Assembly: GCA_041590075.1 (NCBI GenBank) | Contig: JBFHUL010000006.1 | Coordinates: forward strand, 1-60,726 | Direction of reading: 5' to 3' | Source of the DNA: PZPK01 sp041590075 | GTDB taxonomy: Bacteria; Pseudomonadota; Gammaproteobacteria; Pseudomonadales; Oleiphilaceae | Length of the DNA stretch: 60,726 nt | Shown here: one piece after another, positions 36,192 through 45,158 of the stretch | Layout: each line of letters begins with the position of its first letter | Numbering within the stretch: position 1 is the first letter of the stretch | Translations under genes and position numbers: made by a program | The notes under the pieces: generated by a model | What the model saw: the letters and a program-made list of their open reading frames with translations, nothing else | Databases searched by the model: none | Told to the model about the DNA's origin: nothing

Positions 36192-37093
36192 TAGTAGAAC
36201 TCGGGGAACACAGCTAAAGAACGATTAACCAGTTCATCGTGAGCGGGCACTATGATGAGCTCCGGATATTGGCGATGAAGCTGATGAATTTTATCTAACT
36301 GTGCGGCATTTTTTTCATAGTCCGAATCGACCCCCACCAGCCAGTCAACAAATGCGGGCCGCCCACGGTTTGAGGTGACGCCCTTTGCGGTCCAGGCCGT
36401 GTCGCCGATAAAGAAATACCTCTGCCCGGAAGGGTGATTTAAAAACAACCCCAGTTGGCCATGGGTATGGCCCGACAAGTCGACCAGGATCAGGCTGCCA
36501 TCGTTGAAAATGTCGAGACTATATTCAAAGCCTTCGTATTCTCGAGGCTGCAGGGTAATGTGTTTCCAGATGAGCGCGGTGTCATCGTATTGGCTCTTGA
36601 TAAACGCAGGCGGGCTCCCATGTTCCGATTCGGCATGTTCATCCGGCGTGACCCAAATGGGGACGCCGGGAAAGTCCTCCAATGCACTTACGTGATCCCA
36701 ATGCATATGACTGGGAATAAGTGCGAACAGGTCATTTGGCGATAGCCCCTCAGACGCAAGCTGAGTAATGGCGGGTTGCACGTTTTCAACCTGAAACAGG
36801 CGTTTTTCCCACCATGAGAAGGCGTCCATTTGCTCATCGAGCGCCGTCCCGAGACCGCTGTCCCATAAAATCGTTCCTTTAGGGTGACGAATCAGTGCGG
36901 CAGTATGTACCAGTTTGCGCGGGGTGAACCAGGATCCTCCGTCTACCGTCATGGCTTCGAGGGAACCAGAAGACTCGCCGGTGATAATCACTGAAAACGC
37001 CAATTTCCCGTTTGTTTCCGAGGCGGGCAGGTGTGGAGGGATCAAGCTGATAAGTAGGGCGATAATCGGAGCGAGTGTAGGGCGAAGATGCAT
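36191..37093 (-). CDS. Exported metallo-beta-lactamase-fold hydrolase (AHL-lactonase-like)
   Basis: A 300-residue protein with a signal peptide (cleaved near PASET). The metal-binding motif HMHWDH is intact, followed by LSGHTHGQLGLF (third His), FIGDTAW (bridging Asp) and PAHDE. The order and length match the N-acyl homoserine lactonase (AiiA-like) family, where a dinuclear zinc site opens lactone rings; other MBL hydrolases share the layout. Presence of a signal peptide is unusual for AHL lactonases. First gene of the operon with LysR and an alpha/beta hydrolase. Substrate is unproven. Confidence 0.85.
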   Translation of the reverse strand: MHLRPTLAPIIALLISLIPPHLPASETNGKLAFSVIITGESSGSLEAMTVDGGSWFTPRKLVHTAALIRHPKGTILWDSGLGTALDEQMDAFSWWEKRLFQVENVQPAITQLASEGLSPNDLFALIPSHMHWDHVSALEDFPGVPIWVTPDEHAESEHGSPPAFIKSQYDDTALIWKHITLQPREYEGFEYSLDIFNDGSLILVDLSGHTHGQLGLFLNHPSGQRYFFIGDTAWTAKGVTSNRGRPAFVDWLVGVDSDYEKNAAQLDKIHQLHRQYPELIIVPAHDELVNRSLAVFPEFY

Positions 37094-37405
37094 GAAGTGC
37101 TGCCTAAGTAGTGTGTGGTATGGAGCAGACTAGCAAGTTCATTTGGATAATTGAAATATAGTGTTTATGTATTTGGTATAGGTAATATATGTGAGGTTTG
37201 TTTCGCCGACATCCTTCGAAAGTAGCAAATTAAAAACTTGAACGGGTGCGGATCGAACACCATATCCCAGTTCACACAAATACTCTAACGCTACGCCGTG
37301 ATGGACTGCTTTTTGTGGCAAAAGTTGTATATACTACGCCCCCTTTTTTGGGTGGTTTCGGATATTCCAGAGACTCTAGGTGAGCATTATCGAGGTAATA
37401 GCAAG
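37094..37405. other. Divergent intergenic region before fmdB
   Basis: About 312 bases. It is AT-rich at 37140-37200. A TATACT at 37330-37335 followed by a GC-rich ACGCCCCC discriminator looks like a -10 for the fmdB-aspS unit, but no good -35 is placed correctly. Confidence 0.4.
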
Positions 37406-37684
37406 ATGCCGATTTATGAATATGCGTGTAAATCCTGTGGATTTGAAAAAGATGTTTTGCAGAAGTTAAGTGATCCCGTGTTAACCCGCTGCCCCTCCTG
37501 TGAGGCGGAAAGTTTTGTGAAAAAGATATCAGCAGCCGGTTTTCGCCTGAAGGGTGGCGGGTGGTATGAAACCGACTTCAAAACCGGGAAAAAGAAGAAT
37601 CTTGCGGGACAAGCCAAGCCTGATGAGGGCGGCAGTAAGTCCACCGAGAACAGCAATAAACAGACGAGTGCGCCAACCGCGTAA
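37406..37684 (+). CDS. FmdB-family zinc-ribbon protein
   Basis: A 92-residue protein. The frame begins at 37298, but the family start MPIYEYACKSCG begins at ATG 37406, preceded by GAGG. Two CxxC pairs (CKSCG and CPSCE) form the zinc ribbon; the C-terminal third is a disordered Lys/Gly/Ser tail. FmdB proteins are putative regulators of unknown role, almost always next to aspS in gammaproteobacteria, as here. Confidence 0.92.
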   Translation: MPIYEYACKSCGFEKDVLQKLSDPVLTRCPSCEAESFVKKISAAGFRLKGGGWYETDFKTGKKKNLAGQAKPDEGGSKSTENSNKQTSAPTA

Positions 37685-37701
37685 GCGGGTGGCTCACTCA
37701 G

Positions 37702-37726
37702 GCGTGGCCGCGCACGACGGCCACGC
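37702..37726 (+). other. Strong hairpin between fmdB and aspS
   Basis: GCGTGGCCG and CGGCCACGC form a perfect 9-base stem with a 7-base loop. No T run follows, so it is not a standard terminator. It ends 36 bases before the aspS start, so could affect aspS translation or transcript stability. Confidence 0.5.
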
Positions 37727-37762
37727 GATATTCGATAATAAACAGTTAGTCAGAGACATATT

Positions 37763-39544
37763 ATGAGCATGCGCAGCCTTTATTGCGGTTTAGTCACCGA
37801 AGAACACATTGGTCAGGAAGTTACTATCAGTGGGTGGGTACACCGCCGTCGCGATCATGGTGGCGTTATCTTTCTGGACATGCGCGACCGAGAAGGCATC
37901 GCGCAGGTAGTATTCGATCCGGATACCGTTGAAGCTTTTGCGACCGCCGATCGGGTGCGCAGCGAATACGTGCTGCAAATTAAAGGGCTGGTCAGAGCAC
38001 GGCCAGAAGGCACGGTGAACGACAACATGCGCACCGGAAAGATCGAGATTCTGGGCAAGCAAATAGACGTGTTGAATACGGCGGAAACGCCGCCATTCCC
38101 CCTCGACGAATATGTCGATGTGGGTGAAGACACGCGACTTCGTTACCGTTTCATGGATCTGCGTCGCCCGGAAATGCTCAACAAGCTAATGTTCCGTTCC
38201 AAGGTTACCAACTATATTCGCAACTTCTTTGACCAGAACGGGTTTATGGATGTGGAAACGCCCATCCTTACCCGCGCTACACCTGAAGGTGCCCGCGATT
38301 ATCTGGTGCCAAGTCGTACCCATGCAGGCAGCTTTTTTGCCTTGCCCCAGTCACCACAGCTATTCAAGCAGTTGCTGATGGTATCCGGGCTCGATCGTTA
38401 CTATCAAATCGCCAAGTGCTTCCGTGATGAGGATCTGCGCGCGGATCGTCAACCCGAATTCACTCAGGTGGATGTGGAGTGCTCTTACATCACGGAAGAC
38501 GAGCTCATGGGCATGATGGAATCTCTGGTTCGCGATATGTTTAAAGACCTGATGGATAAGGACCTGGGTGACTTTCCACGTATGCCCTATGCCGAAGCGA
38601 TGAGCCGCTATGGCAGTGATAAGCCAGACCTGCGTATTCCTCTGGAAATCGTTGATGTGGCCGATCTCATGGAAGGTGTCGACTTTAAAGTGTTTGCCGG
38701 TCCCGCCAAAGATCCTAAAGGTCGCGTCGCGGCGCTGAAGGTTGACGGAGGCGCCGAACTGTCGCGTAAACAGATCGACGAATACACCAAGTTCGTTGGC
38801 ATTTATGGTGCACGGGGTCTGGCATGGATCAAAGTCAACGAATTGGACAAGGGTGCGGAAGGCTTGCAATCGCCGATCGTGAAATTCCTGGGTGAAGATG
38901 TTGCTTTGAAAATCATGGATCGCCTGGAAGCCAAAAACGGCGATATCGTATTCTTCGGTGCCGATAAAACATCGATCGTTAATGAGGCGCTTGGTGCTCT
39001 GCGCTGTAAGCTTGGTGAAGATCTCAATCTTTATACCTGCGAATGGGCGCCTCTCTGGGTGGTGGATTTCCCCATGTTCGAAGAGCTGGACGATGGCAAA
39101 CTAACCGCGATTCACCATCCCTTTACGGCGCCGTCCTGCTCTCCGGAAGAGCTCAAAGCCAACCCTGCAGGCGCGCTGTCGCGGGCCTACGACATGGTGT
39201 TAAATGGTACTGAATTGGGTGGCGGCTCCATCCGTATTCATAGTGGTGACATGCAGAAAGCGGTATTCAGCATTCTGGGCATTGATGAAGAAGAGGCACA
39301 GAACAAGTTTGGCTTTTTATTGGATGCACTGAAATATGGCTGCCCTCCGCACGGCGGTTTGGCATTTGGTCTGGATCGCTTGGTGATGCTGATGACCGGA
39401 GCCACTTCCATTCGTGAAGTCATCGCCTTTCCGAAAACGCAAAGCGCAACCTGCCTGTTGACGCAAGCACCAGGGCTGGTTGATAACAAACAGTTGCGTG
39501 AGTTGAGTATTCGCGTTAAGAAACCTGAAGCGGAAAGTAAGTAA
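37763..39544 (+). CDS. aspS: Aspartyl-tRNA synthetase
   Basis: A 593-residue class II synthetase. An N-terminal anticodon-binding OB fold (SGWVHRRRDHGG) is followed by a catalytic core with motif 2 (FRDEDLRADRQPEFTQ) and motif 3 (GLAFGLDRLVML); a GAD insert sits between. It charges tRNA-Asp with aspartate. The DHGG sequence has His32 where the E. coli enzyme has Leu; this is the signature of the non-discriminating Pseudomonas-type AspRS that also charges tRNA-Asn, followed by GatCAB amidation. Full length. Follows fmdB and precedes yebC. Confidence 0.97.
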   Translation: MSMRSLYCGLVTEEHIGQEVTISGWVHRRRDHGGVIFLDMRDREGIAQVVFDPDTVEAFATADRVRSEYVLQIKGLVRARPEGTVNDNMRTGKIEILGKQIDVLNTAETPPFPLDEYVDVGEDTRLRYRFMDLRRPEMLNKLMFRSKVTNYIRNFFDQNGFMDVETPILTRATPEGARDYLVPSRTHAGSFFALPQSPQLFKQLLMVSGLDRYYQIAKCFRDEDLRADRQPEFTQVDVECSYITEDELMGMMESLVRDMFKDLMDKDLGDFPRMPYAEAMSRYGSDKPDLRIPLEIVDVADLMEGVDFKVFAGPAKDPKGRVAALKVDGGAELSRKQIDEYTKFVGIYGARGLAWIKVNELDKGAEGLQSPIVKFLGEDVALKIMDRLEAKNGDIVFFGADKTSIVNEALGALRCKLGEDLNLYTCEWAPLWVVDFPMFEELDDGKLTAIHHPFTAPSCSPEELKANPAGALSRAYDMVLNGTELGGGSIRIHSGDMQKAVFSILGIDEEEAQNKFGFLLDALKYGCPPHGGLAFGLDRLVMLMTGATSIREVIAFPKTQSATCLLTQAPGLVDNKQLRELSIRVKKPEAESK

Positions 39545-39560
39545 GCCGAATAATGACGGG

Positions 39561-39588
39561 GCCCGGTAATATAGGTACGCGGGCTTTT
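39561..39588 (+). terminator. Weak terminator after aspS
   Basis: GCCCG...CGGGC with a loop of about 14 bases, followed by TTTT. The stem is short and the loop long, so read-through into yebC is likely. Confidence 0.3.
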
Positions 39589-39627
39589 GTCCTGATTATT
39601 GATAACAAGAAGTAGTGGAGTACTTTC

Positions 39628-40374
39628 ATGGCTGGACATAGTAAATGGGCGAACATAAAGCATAGAAAGGCCGCTCAGGATGCGAAGCGAGGAAAAATCT
39701 TTACCAAAATTATTCGGGAAATTGTCGTAGCGGCAAAAGAGGGTGGCGGCAATCCAGAGGATAACCCCAGATTGCGCGCGGTCATGGATAAGGCCCTGGG
39801 TGCCAACATGAAGCGCGACACCATCGACAAGGCAATTCAACGCGGCGCCGGTGGCGGAGAGGGCGATAATTACGACGAACTCACCTATGAAGGATATGGC
39901 CCTGGCGGTGTAGCGATTTTGGTCGAAGTGATGACGGATAACCGAAATCGCACCGTTGCTGAGGTGCGTCATGCCTTCAGCAAGGCGGGCGGGAATCTGG
40001 GTACAGACGGATCGGTGGCCTATTTGTTCGATAAAAAAGGTTCGCTCGTATTTGGCGAAGGCGCAGATGAAGAAGCCATTATGGAAGCGGCACTGGAAGC
40101 CGGTGCAGAAGATATTATTTCGCAGGATGACGGCTCAGTGGAAGTGCTGACGGCGCCGGAAGATTTCATGGCGGTGAAAGATGCCCTGATTGAAGCTGAA
40201 CTTAAGCCCGAACAAAGTGAAGTGACGATGATGCCATCGACCACCGTCGAGTTGGATCTTGATGGTGCGGAAAAAGTGCTGCGCTTGGTGGATGCGCTGG
40301 AAGACCTCGATGACGTACAAAATGTGTATTCCAATTCCGATATCCCATCAGACGTGATGGAGAAGCTTGAGTAA
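39628..40374 (+). CDS. yebC: YebC/PmpR family protein
   Basis: A 248-residue protein with the full family signature from the first residue (MAGHSKWANIKHRKAAQDAK). Known roles in the family are DNA-binding regulation (PmpR in Pseudomonas) and, for YebC, relief of ribosome stalling at proline tracts. Start at ATG 39628 is fixed by the conserved MAGHSKW N terminus. It lies between aspS and, in most relatives, ruvC; here an extra gene intervenes. Confidence 0.97.
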   Translation: MAGHSKWANIKHRKAAQDAKRGKIFTKIIREIVVAAKEGGGNPEDNPRLRAVMDKALGANMKRDTIDKAIQRGAGGGEGDNYDELTYEGYGPGGVAILVEVMTDNRNRTVAEVRHAFSKAGGNLGTDGSVAYLFDKKGSLVFGEGADEEAIMEAALEAGAEDIISQDDGSVEVLTAPEDFMAVKDALIEAELKPEQSEVTMMPSTTVELDLDGAEKVLRLVDALEDLDDVQNVYSNSDIPSDVMEKLE

Positions 40375-40391
40375 GTCATCGGACGACTTTG

Positions 40392-40418
40392 ACTTGGCGG
40401 GCGTGCGGCTCGCCAAGT
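40392..40418 (+). other. Hairpin after yebC
   Basis: ACTTGGCG and CGCCAAGT, an 8-base perfect stem with an 11-base loop. It has no T run. It may protect the yebC transcript or mark the boundary before the inserted amidohydrolase gene. Confidence 0.4.
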
Positions 40419-40484
40419 GAGGTCGTGCGGTCAATACCTCAGGTGGCTGCGTACCGATAACAACAATAAGCGGAGTAACAGCCA

Positions 40485-41237
40485 ATGCCTATCTTCGATG
40501 CCCATCTTCACATTATCGATCCCGCCTTTCCTCTGGTGCCCAATCAAGGCTACCTTCCCGAGCCATTTACTGTTGATGCCTACCGGGCTCGCGTGAGTGG
40601 ATTGGGTGTGAGCTCGGGGGCCGTGGTGTCGGGTTCTTTTCAGGCTTACGATCAGAGCTACCTGGTGGCAGCGCTGGAAGCGCTAGGGCCGGCTTTCGTG
40701 GGCGTGACACAATTACCTGTCACCGCTCGGGACCGTGAGATCCGCGACCTGGATGCACAGGGTGTTAGAGCGCTTCGCTTTAATGTGCGTCGTGGAGGGT
40801 CTGAAGATATCAGGCAATTGGAAAAGTTTGCGCGCCGTGTGCACGACTTGGTCGGTTGGCATGTAGAGCTGTATGCGGGGAGCGAGGCGCTGGCCTCACT
40901 CGAAACCATCATAATGGGCCTTCCAAAGGTGTGTGTTGACCATCTAGGGCTCGACGAGCAGGGGCTTGATCGGTTATGTCGTATGGCTGAACAGGGAGTG
41001 AAGGTAAAAGCCACCGGCTTCGGGCGAGTGGATTTTGACCCCTTTGCCGCGATGATCAAGCTCAACGATATTAACCCGAAATGTTTGATGTTTGGTACCG
41101 ATTTACCTTCAACCCGTGCACCAAGGCCCTTTGACGAGGCAGATCTGCATAGCCTTCACGACTATTTTTCCGAAGCTGACTTGCATCGCCTGCTATGGAA
41201 GAATGCTCGTGTATTTTATCGTTTGGACTCGCATTAA
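40485..41237 (+). CDS. Amidohydrolase-family TIM-barrel hydrolase
   Basis: A 250-residue amidohydrolase. FDAHLHI at the N terminus is the first metal-binding HxH; VDHLGL has the barrel-strand His, and MFGTDLPSTR carries the Asp-type residue of the last strand. Later blocks (LLWKNARVFYRL) match the amidohydrolase 2 subgroup, which includes 2-pyrone-4,6-dicarboxylate lactonases. Substrate is unknown. The gene sits between yebC and ruvC, where relatives usually have none, so it may be a local insertion. Confidence 0.85.
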   Translation: MPIFDAHLHIIDPAFPLVPNQGYLPEPFTVDAYRARVSGLGVSSGAVVSGSFQAYDQSYLVAALEALGPAFVGVTQLPVTARDREIRDLDAQGVRALRFNVRRGGSEDIRQLEKFARRVHDLVGWHVELYAGSEALASLETIIMGLPKVCVDHLGLDEQGLDRLCRMAEQGVKVKATGFGRVDFDPFAAMIKLNDINPKCLMFGTDLPSTRAPRPFDEADLHSLHDYFSEADLHRLLWKNARVFYRLDSH

Positions 41238-41270
41238 AAGGCAGCGCCAACATGCATCAGGCCAAGTAAA

Positions 41271-41795
41271 ATGAGTATTATTCTAGGCATCGATCCCGGT
41301 TCACGTCTTACCGGCTATGGCGTTATTGAATTTCAATCCAACGTGCCGATTTACCGGGCGAGCGGCTGTATTCGTATTACCGACCAGGATCTTCCTTCTC
41401 GTTTAAGCACCATATTCAAGGGTGTGTGTGAGCTCATTCGTCAGTTTAAACCGGACGAATGCGCAATCGAAGAAGTGTTTATGGCGCGCAACGCCAGCTC
41501 GGCACTGAAGCTTGGGCAGGCCAGAGGCGTGGCAGTGGTTGCCGCAGCGCATCAGGGCATTCCGGTTAGTGAATATTCAGCTCGCAAGGTTAAACAGGCC
41601 GTTGTGGGAAAAGGCAGTGCCGATAAAAAGCAGGTACAGCATATGGTTACCCAGTTGCTGAAGCTTGAGGGAACGCCACAAGCCGATGCTGCTGATGCGC
41701 TGGCAATTGCCTTGTGTCATGCAAATACGCAGCAAAACCTGCTACGCGTGGCGGGCGCTTCACATAGCCGGCGAGGTCGTTTAACTCAACGTTAA
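41271..41795 (+). CDS. ruvC: Holliday junction endonuclease RuvC
   Basis: A 174-residue RuvC. The acidic catalytic residues appear in GIDPGSR (first Asp), AIEEVF (Glu) and ADAADALA (Asp). It cuts four-way DNA junctions during recombination repair, working with RuvAB. Length normal. It precedes ruvA by 12 bases, as in Pseudomonas, and no LexA-type box is visible upstream. Confidence 0.97.
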   Translation: MSIILGIDPGSRLTGYGVIEFQSNVPIYRASGCIRITDQDLPSRLSTIFKGVCELIRQFKPDECAIEEVFMARNASSALKLGQARGVAVVAAAHQGIPVSEYSARKVKQAVVGKGSADKKQVQHMVTQLLKLEGTPQADAADALAIALCHANTQQNLLRVAGASHSRRGRLTQR

Positions 41796-41807
41796 TCAGG
41801 AAATACT

Positions 41808-42410
41808 ATGATCGCTCAGCTTAAAGGGCTGGTTCTACAGAAAGATACGCATTCGGTGCTGCTCGACGTAAATGGGGTGGGTTATGAAGTCGACGTGCCG
41901 ATTAGCACGGCGTTCAGTTTGCCGGACTTAGGGCAAGTAGTCCTATTACATACACATTTTGTGGTGCGAGAAGATGCGCAGTTGCTGTTCGGATTTTTGG
42001 ATCAGCGCGAGCGAGACATGTTTCGTATTCTGATCAAAGTGAACGGGGTAGGGCCCAAGCTGGGGCTTGCTATCCTATCGGGTCTGAATAGCGAAGCACT
42101 GGTGCGCTGTGTGCAGGAGGATGATGTATCGACGCTTGTAAAGTTGCCTGGCATTGGCAAAAAAACGGCCGAACGTTTATTGATCGAGCTACGTGATAAG
42201 GTCAAAGACATCTTTTCAGGCTCTGGTGAAGCGCCCTCGCTTGAGGGGGTTGCCCCGGTGGGTAAAGCGGATATCGCAGACGAGGCCGAGTCGGCTTTGA
42301 TTGCGTTGGGATATCGCCCTCAAGATGCAGCAAAAGCGATTAAACGCGCAAGCGAGCCCAATCAGAATCTTGAGCAACTTATTAAACAAGCCCTCAAAAA
42401 CATGCTTTAA
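41808..42410 (+). CDS. ruvA: Holliday junction DNA helicase subunit RuvA
   Basis: A 200-residue RuvA with the OB fold from MIAQLKGLV, two helix-hairpin-helix segments (VNGVGPKLGLAIL, LPGIGKKTAERL) that contact the junction, and the C-terminal domain (EAESALIALGYRPQDAAKAI) that binds RuvB. It holds the four-way junction open as a tetramer. It follows ruvC and is 118 bases before ruvB. Confidence 0.97.
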   Translation: MIAQLKGLVLQKDTHSVLLDVNGVGYEVDVPISTAFSLPDLGQVVLLHTHFVVREDAQLLFGFLDQRERDMFRILIKVNGVGPKLGLAILSGLNSEALVRCVQEDDVSTLVKLPGIGKKTAERLLIELRDKVKDIFSGSGEAPSLEGVAPVGKADIADEAESALIALGYRPQDAAKAIKRASEPNQNLEQLIKQALKNML

Positions 42411-42528
42411 GTGCTTGAAATAGTTATTACGCGCATAACACAATTTTAATTTTAGTGGGAATGCATTCTCGTTACACTAACTGCCGAGTAATTCAGCAGC
42501 CCATGCTTTCAGCGGCGGAACACCATAG

Positions 42529-43554
42529 ATGATAGAAGCGGACAGACTCGTAGCACCTGATAGTCAGCCCAGTGGACATAAAAGCGAAGATGTCATCGAT
42601 CGGGCCATTCGTCCGCAAAGCTTGTCGGATTATATTGGCCAGCCTGCTGTTCGGGAACAGATGGAGATTTTCATCTCTGCAGCCAAGGCCCGTCAGGAAG
42701 CGTTAGATCATGTATTAATTTTTGGACCGCCCGGACTCGGCAAAACAACACTCGCCAACATCATCGCCAATGAGTTGAACGCCAATATTAAGGCTACGTC
42801 GGGCCCGGTACTGGAAAAAGCCGGCGATCTGGCTGCATTACTGACTAATCTCGAAGAAGGCGATGTCTTGTTTATCGATGAGATTCATCGTCTGAATCCT
42901 ACCGTCGAAGAAGTTTTATATCCTGCAATGGAAGACTACCAGCTGGATATCATGATCGGTGAAGGGCCAGCGGCCCGCTCTATCAAGCTGGAATTGCCAC
43001 CGTTTACCTTGGTAGGTGCTACGACGCGGGCCGGCTTGCTCACCTCTCCATTACGCGATCGATTTGGTATTGTGCAGCGCTTGGAGTTTTATTCCAGAGC
43101 CGACTTGAGCACGATAGTCGCCAGGTCTGGCAAGCTACTGGGTGTTGAGATGGAAGCGCGCGGCGCCGAAGAGATTGCCCGTCGCTCACGCGGAACGCCG
43201 CGCATTGCAAATCGATTGTTACGGCGGGTCAGGGATTATGCTGAAGTCAAAGGCAATGGGGTGTTATCGCAGCATATTGCTGATCAGGCGCTTAATATGC
43301 TGAAAGTGGATGCAGAGGGTTTTGATCATCTCGACCGTCGTTTACTGCTTGCGCTGCTGGAAAATTTTTCTGGCGGGCCTGTAGGTGTTGAAAGCATGGC
43401 TGCTGCCATTAGTGAGGAGCGTGGAACGATTGAAGACGTGCTTGAACCTTATTTGATCCAACAAGGGTATTTACAACGGACCCCCAGAGGACGCATTGCG
43501 ACGCAAAAAGCGTGGTTGCATTTTGGTATGTCGGCACCGGAAAACGACAAGTGA
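42529..43554 (+). CDS. ruvB: Holliday junction DNA helicase motor RuvB
   Basis: A 341-residue AAA+ ATPase. Walker A is GPPGLGKTTLA, Walker B is LFIDEIHR, and GATTRAGLLTSPLRDRFG carries sensor 1 and the arginine finger. The C-terminal winged helix ends the protein. It drives branch migration with RuvA. Length normal. A short gap of 3 bases separates it from ybgC. Confidence 0.98.
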   Translation: MIEADRLVAPDSQPSGHKSEDVIDRAIRPQSLSDYIGQPAVREQMEIFISAAKARQEALDHVLIFGPPGLGKTTLANIIANELNANIKATSGPVLEKAGDLAALLTNLEEGDVLFIDEIHRLNPTVEEVLYPAMEDYQLDIMIGEGPAARSIKLELPPFTLVGATTRAGLLTSPLRDRFGIVQRLEFYSRADLSTIVARSGKLLGVEMEARGAEEIARRSRGTPRIANRLLRRVRDYAEVKGNGVLSQHIADQALNMLKVDAEGFDHLDRRLLLALLENFSGGPVGVESMAAAISEERGTIEDVLEPYLIQQGYLQRTPRGRIATQKAWLHFGMSAPENDK

Positions 43555-43557
43555 CCT

Positions 43558-44013
43558 ATGAGCGCGCATTCCGGTATCAGGCACGCATTACCCCTTCGCA
43601 TATACATCGAAGATACCGATGCCGGGGGCATCGTTTTCTATGCCAACTATCTGAAGTACTTTGAGCGTGCACGTACTGAGTTAGTGCGCGCACATGGTAT
43701 TGCGTTGCGTTCGGGTCTGGCTGATAACGTTAATTACGTGGTGCATCGTTTGAACGTCGAATACAGGCGACCCGCCCGGCTAGACGACCAAATTGTTGTT
43801 TTTGCCGAAATCGTGGCGGTGGGGCGTACGTACATTGATTTCAAACAGTGGGTAGAGCTTTCAGAGGGTGGCTTGCTCGTGGAAGGGCAGGTGCGTGTTG
43901 CCTGTATCAATCTGGATAATGGTCGCCCCCGCAGGTTACCAAAGGCATTGAGTGAATCTCTCGGAAAGCCGGGGGCCGAACACGACTCAAAAAGTGGTTG
44001 TGACAATAAATAA
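43558..44013 (+). CDS. ybgC: YbgC acyl-CoA thioesterase
   Basis: A 151-residue hotdog-fold thioesterase. YIEDTDAGGIVFYANYLKYFERARTE is split around the active site (DTDAGG, the catalytic Asp, and YANYLKYFERAR). YbgC hydrolyses short or medium acyl-CoA and is linked to the Tol-Pal operon. First gene of the tol-pal cluster; starts 3 bases after ruvB. Confidence 0.95.
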   Translation: MSAHSGIRHALPLRIYIEDTDAGGIVFYANYLKYFERARTELVRAHGIALRSGLADNVNYVVHRLNVEYRRPARLDDQIVVFAEIVAVGRTYIDFKQWVELSEGGLLVEGQVRVACINLDNGRPRRLPKALSESLGKPGAEHDSKSGCDNK

Positions 44014-44036
44014 TTCAGAGATAAACGGAGCGTAAA

Positions 44037-44732
44037 GTGGAAGAGGGTATCTCGGTTTGGGGTTTGATCTTTGATGCGAGTTTCATCGTGCAGCTGGTGA
44101 TGCTCACCTTGCTGCTTGCATCGGTGGTTTCATGGTTTTTTATCTTTCAGCGAGGCGCCTATTTTAAGCAGGCGAAACAGGAGCAGCTTGCGTTCGAAGA
44201 ACGATTTTGGTCGGGAATGGATCTGAATAAACTCTATAAAGACGCTCAGGCGCATCAGTCAAGAGCGGGCCTCGAGTTAATATTTCGCGCCGGATTCAAA
44301 GAGTTCAACCGCCTGAAGGCGCAGTCTTCGATCGATCCCGATGCCGTGATGGAAGGCACTCAGCGTGCAATGCGCGTGGCGCTGTCGCGAGAGAGTGATC
44401 GTTTGGATTTGCATCTGCCGTTTTTGGCAACGGTAGGTTCTACAAGCCCCTATGTTGGCTTGTTCGGCACGGTGTGGGGAATAATGAATTCGTTTCTCGG
44501 TTTGGCGGAAAATCAACAGGCTACGCTCGCCACTGTGGCGCCGGGTATTTCTGAAGCCCTCATTGCGACGGCGATGGGGCTGTTCGCCGCTATTCCTGCG
44601 GTCATTGCATACAACCGCTACGCATCCCGCGCCGACGCACTCTACAAATCGTATGAAACCTTTGCAGATGAGTTCTCCAGCATTCTGCATCGGAACGTGC
44701 ACACGCAACCTAAACCGGAGCAGGCCGCATAG
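44037..44732 (+). CDS. tolQ: Tol-Pal motor protein TolQ
   Basis: A 231-residue inner-membrane protein with three membrane segments (LVMLTLLLASVVSWFFIF first; the other two lie at about residues 135-190). ATVGSTSPYVGLFGTVWGI is the conserved core shared with MotA and ExbB. With TolR it forms a proton-driven motor that powers TolA for outer-membrane constriction. Followed by tolR after nine bases. Confidence 0.96.
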   Translation: MEEGISVWGLIFDASFIVQLVMLTLLLASVVSWFFIFQRGAYFKQAKQEQLAFEERFWSGMDLNKLYKDAQAHQSRAGLELIFRAGFKEFNRLKAQSSIDPDAVMEGTQRAMRVALSRESDRLDLHLPFLATVGSTSPYVGLFGTVWGIMNSFLGLAENQQATLATVAPGISEALIATAMGLFAAIPAVIAYNRYASRADALYKSYETFADEFSSILHRNVHTQPKPEQAA

Positions 44733-44741
44733 GAGGTTCTT

Positions 44742-45158
44742 GTGTCGCGCAATAAACGAAAACCTATGTCGGACATCAATGTGGTGCCATACATTGATGT
44801 GATGCTGGTATTGCTGATTATTTTTATGGTCACGGCGCCGATGCTTACTCAGGGTATCAAAATAGACTTGCCGAAAATTGAAGCCAGTGACGTTAAGCTG
44901 GAAAAAAACCAGGAACCGCTGATTATCTCTGTCGATGCAAATGGCGCCTATTACCTGGACTTGTCGGCTCATTCGGAAACCCCTATGACCTTGAAAGATT
45001 TGCTGAGTAAGGCGGGTAAGGTGCTGGCGGAGCGACCAGGGGTGACAACGCTCATTCGTGGTGACAGGCATGTAGAGTATGGCATTGTGGTGGAGTTGAT
45101 GGCGGCACTGCAGGATGCAGGAGCAAGCAATGTGGGGTTGATTACCGAGGAACCATGA
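44742..45158 (+). CDS. tolR: Tol-Pal motor protein TolR
   Basis: A 138-residue protein starting MSRNKRKPMSDINVVPYIDVMLVLLIIF, split into DINVVPYIDV and the membrane helix. The Asp in the helix (VPYIDVML) is the proton-carrying residue. The C-terminal ExbD-like domain binds peptidoglycan. Start is GTG 44742. Overlaps tolA by four bases. Confidence 0.96.
   Translation: MSRNKRKPMSDINVVPYIDVMLVLLIIFMVTAPMLTQGIKIDLPKIEASDVKLEKNQEPLIISVDANGAYYLDLSAHSETPMTLKDLLSKAGKVLAERPGVTTLIRGDRHVEYGIVVELMAALQDAGASNVGLITEEP

Noticed and set aside
42459..42468. GAATGCATTC palindrome before ruvB as Fur or other operator
   Set aside because: Ten bases only, no consensus match beyond chance.
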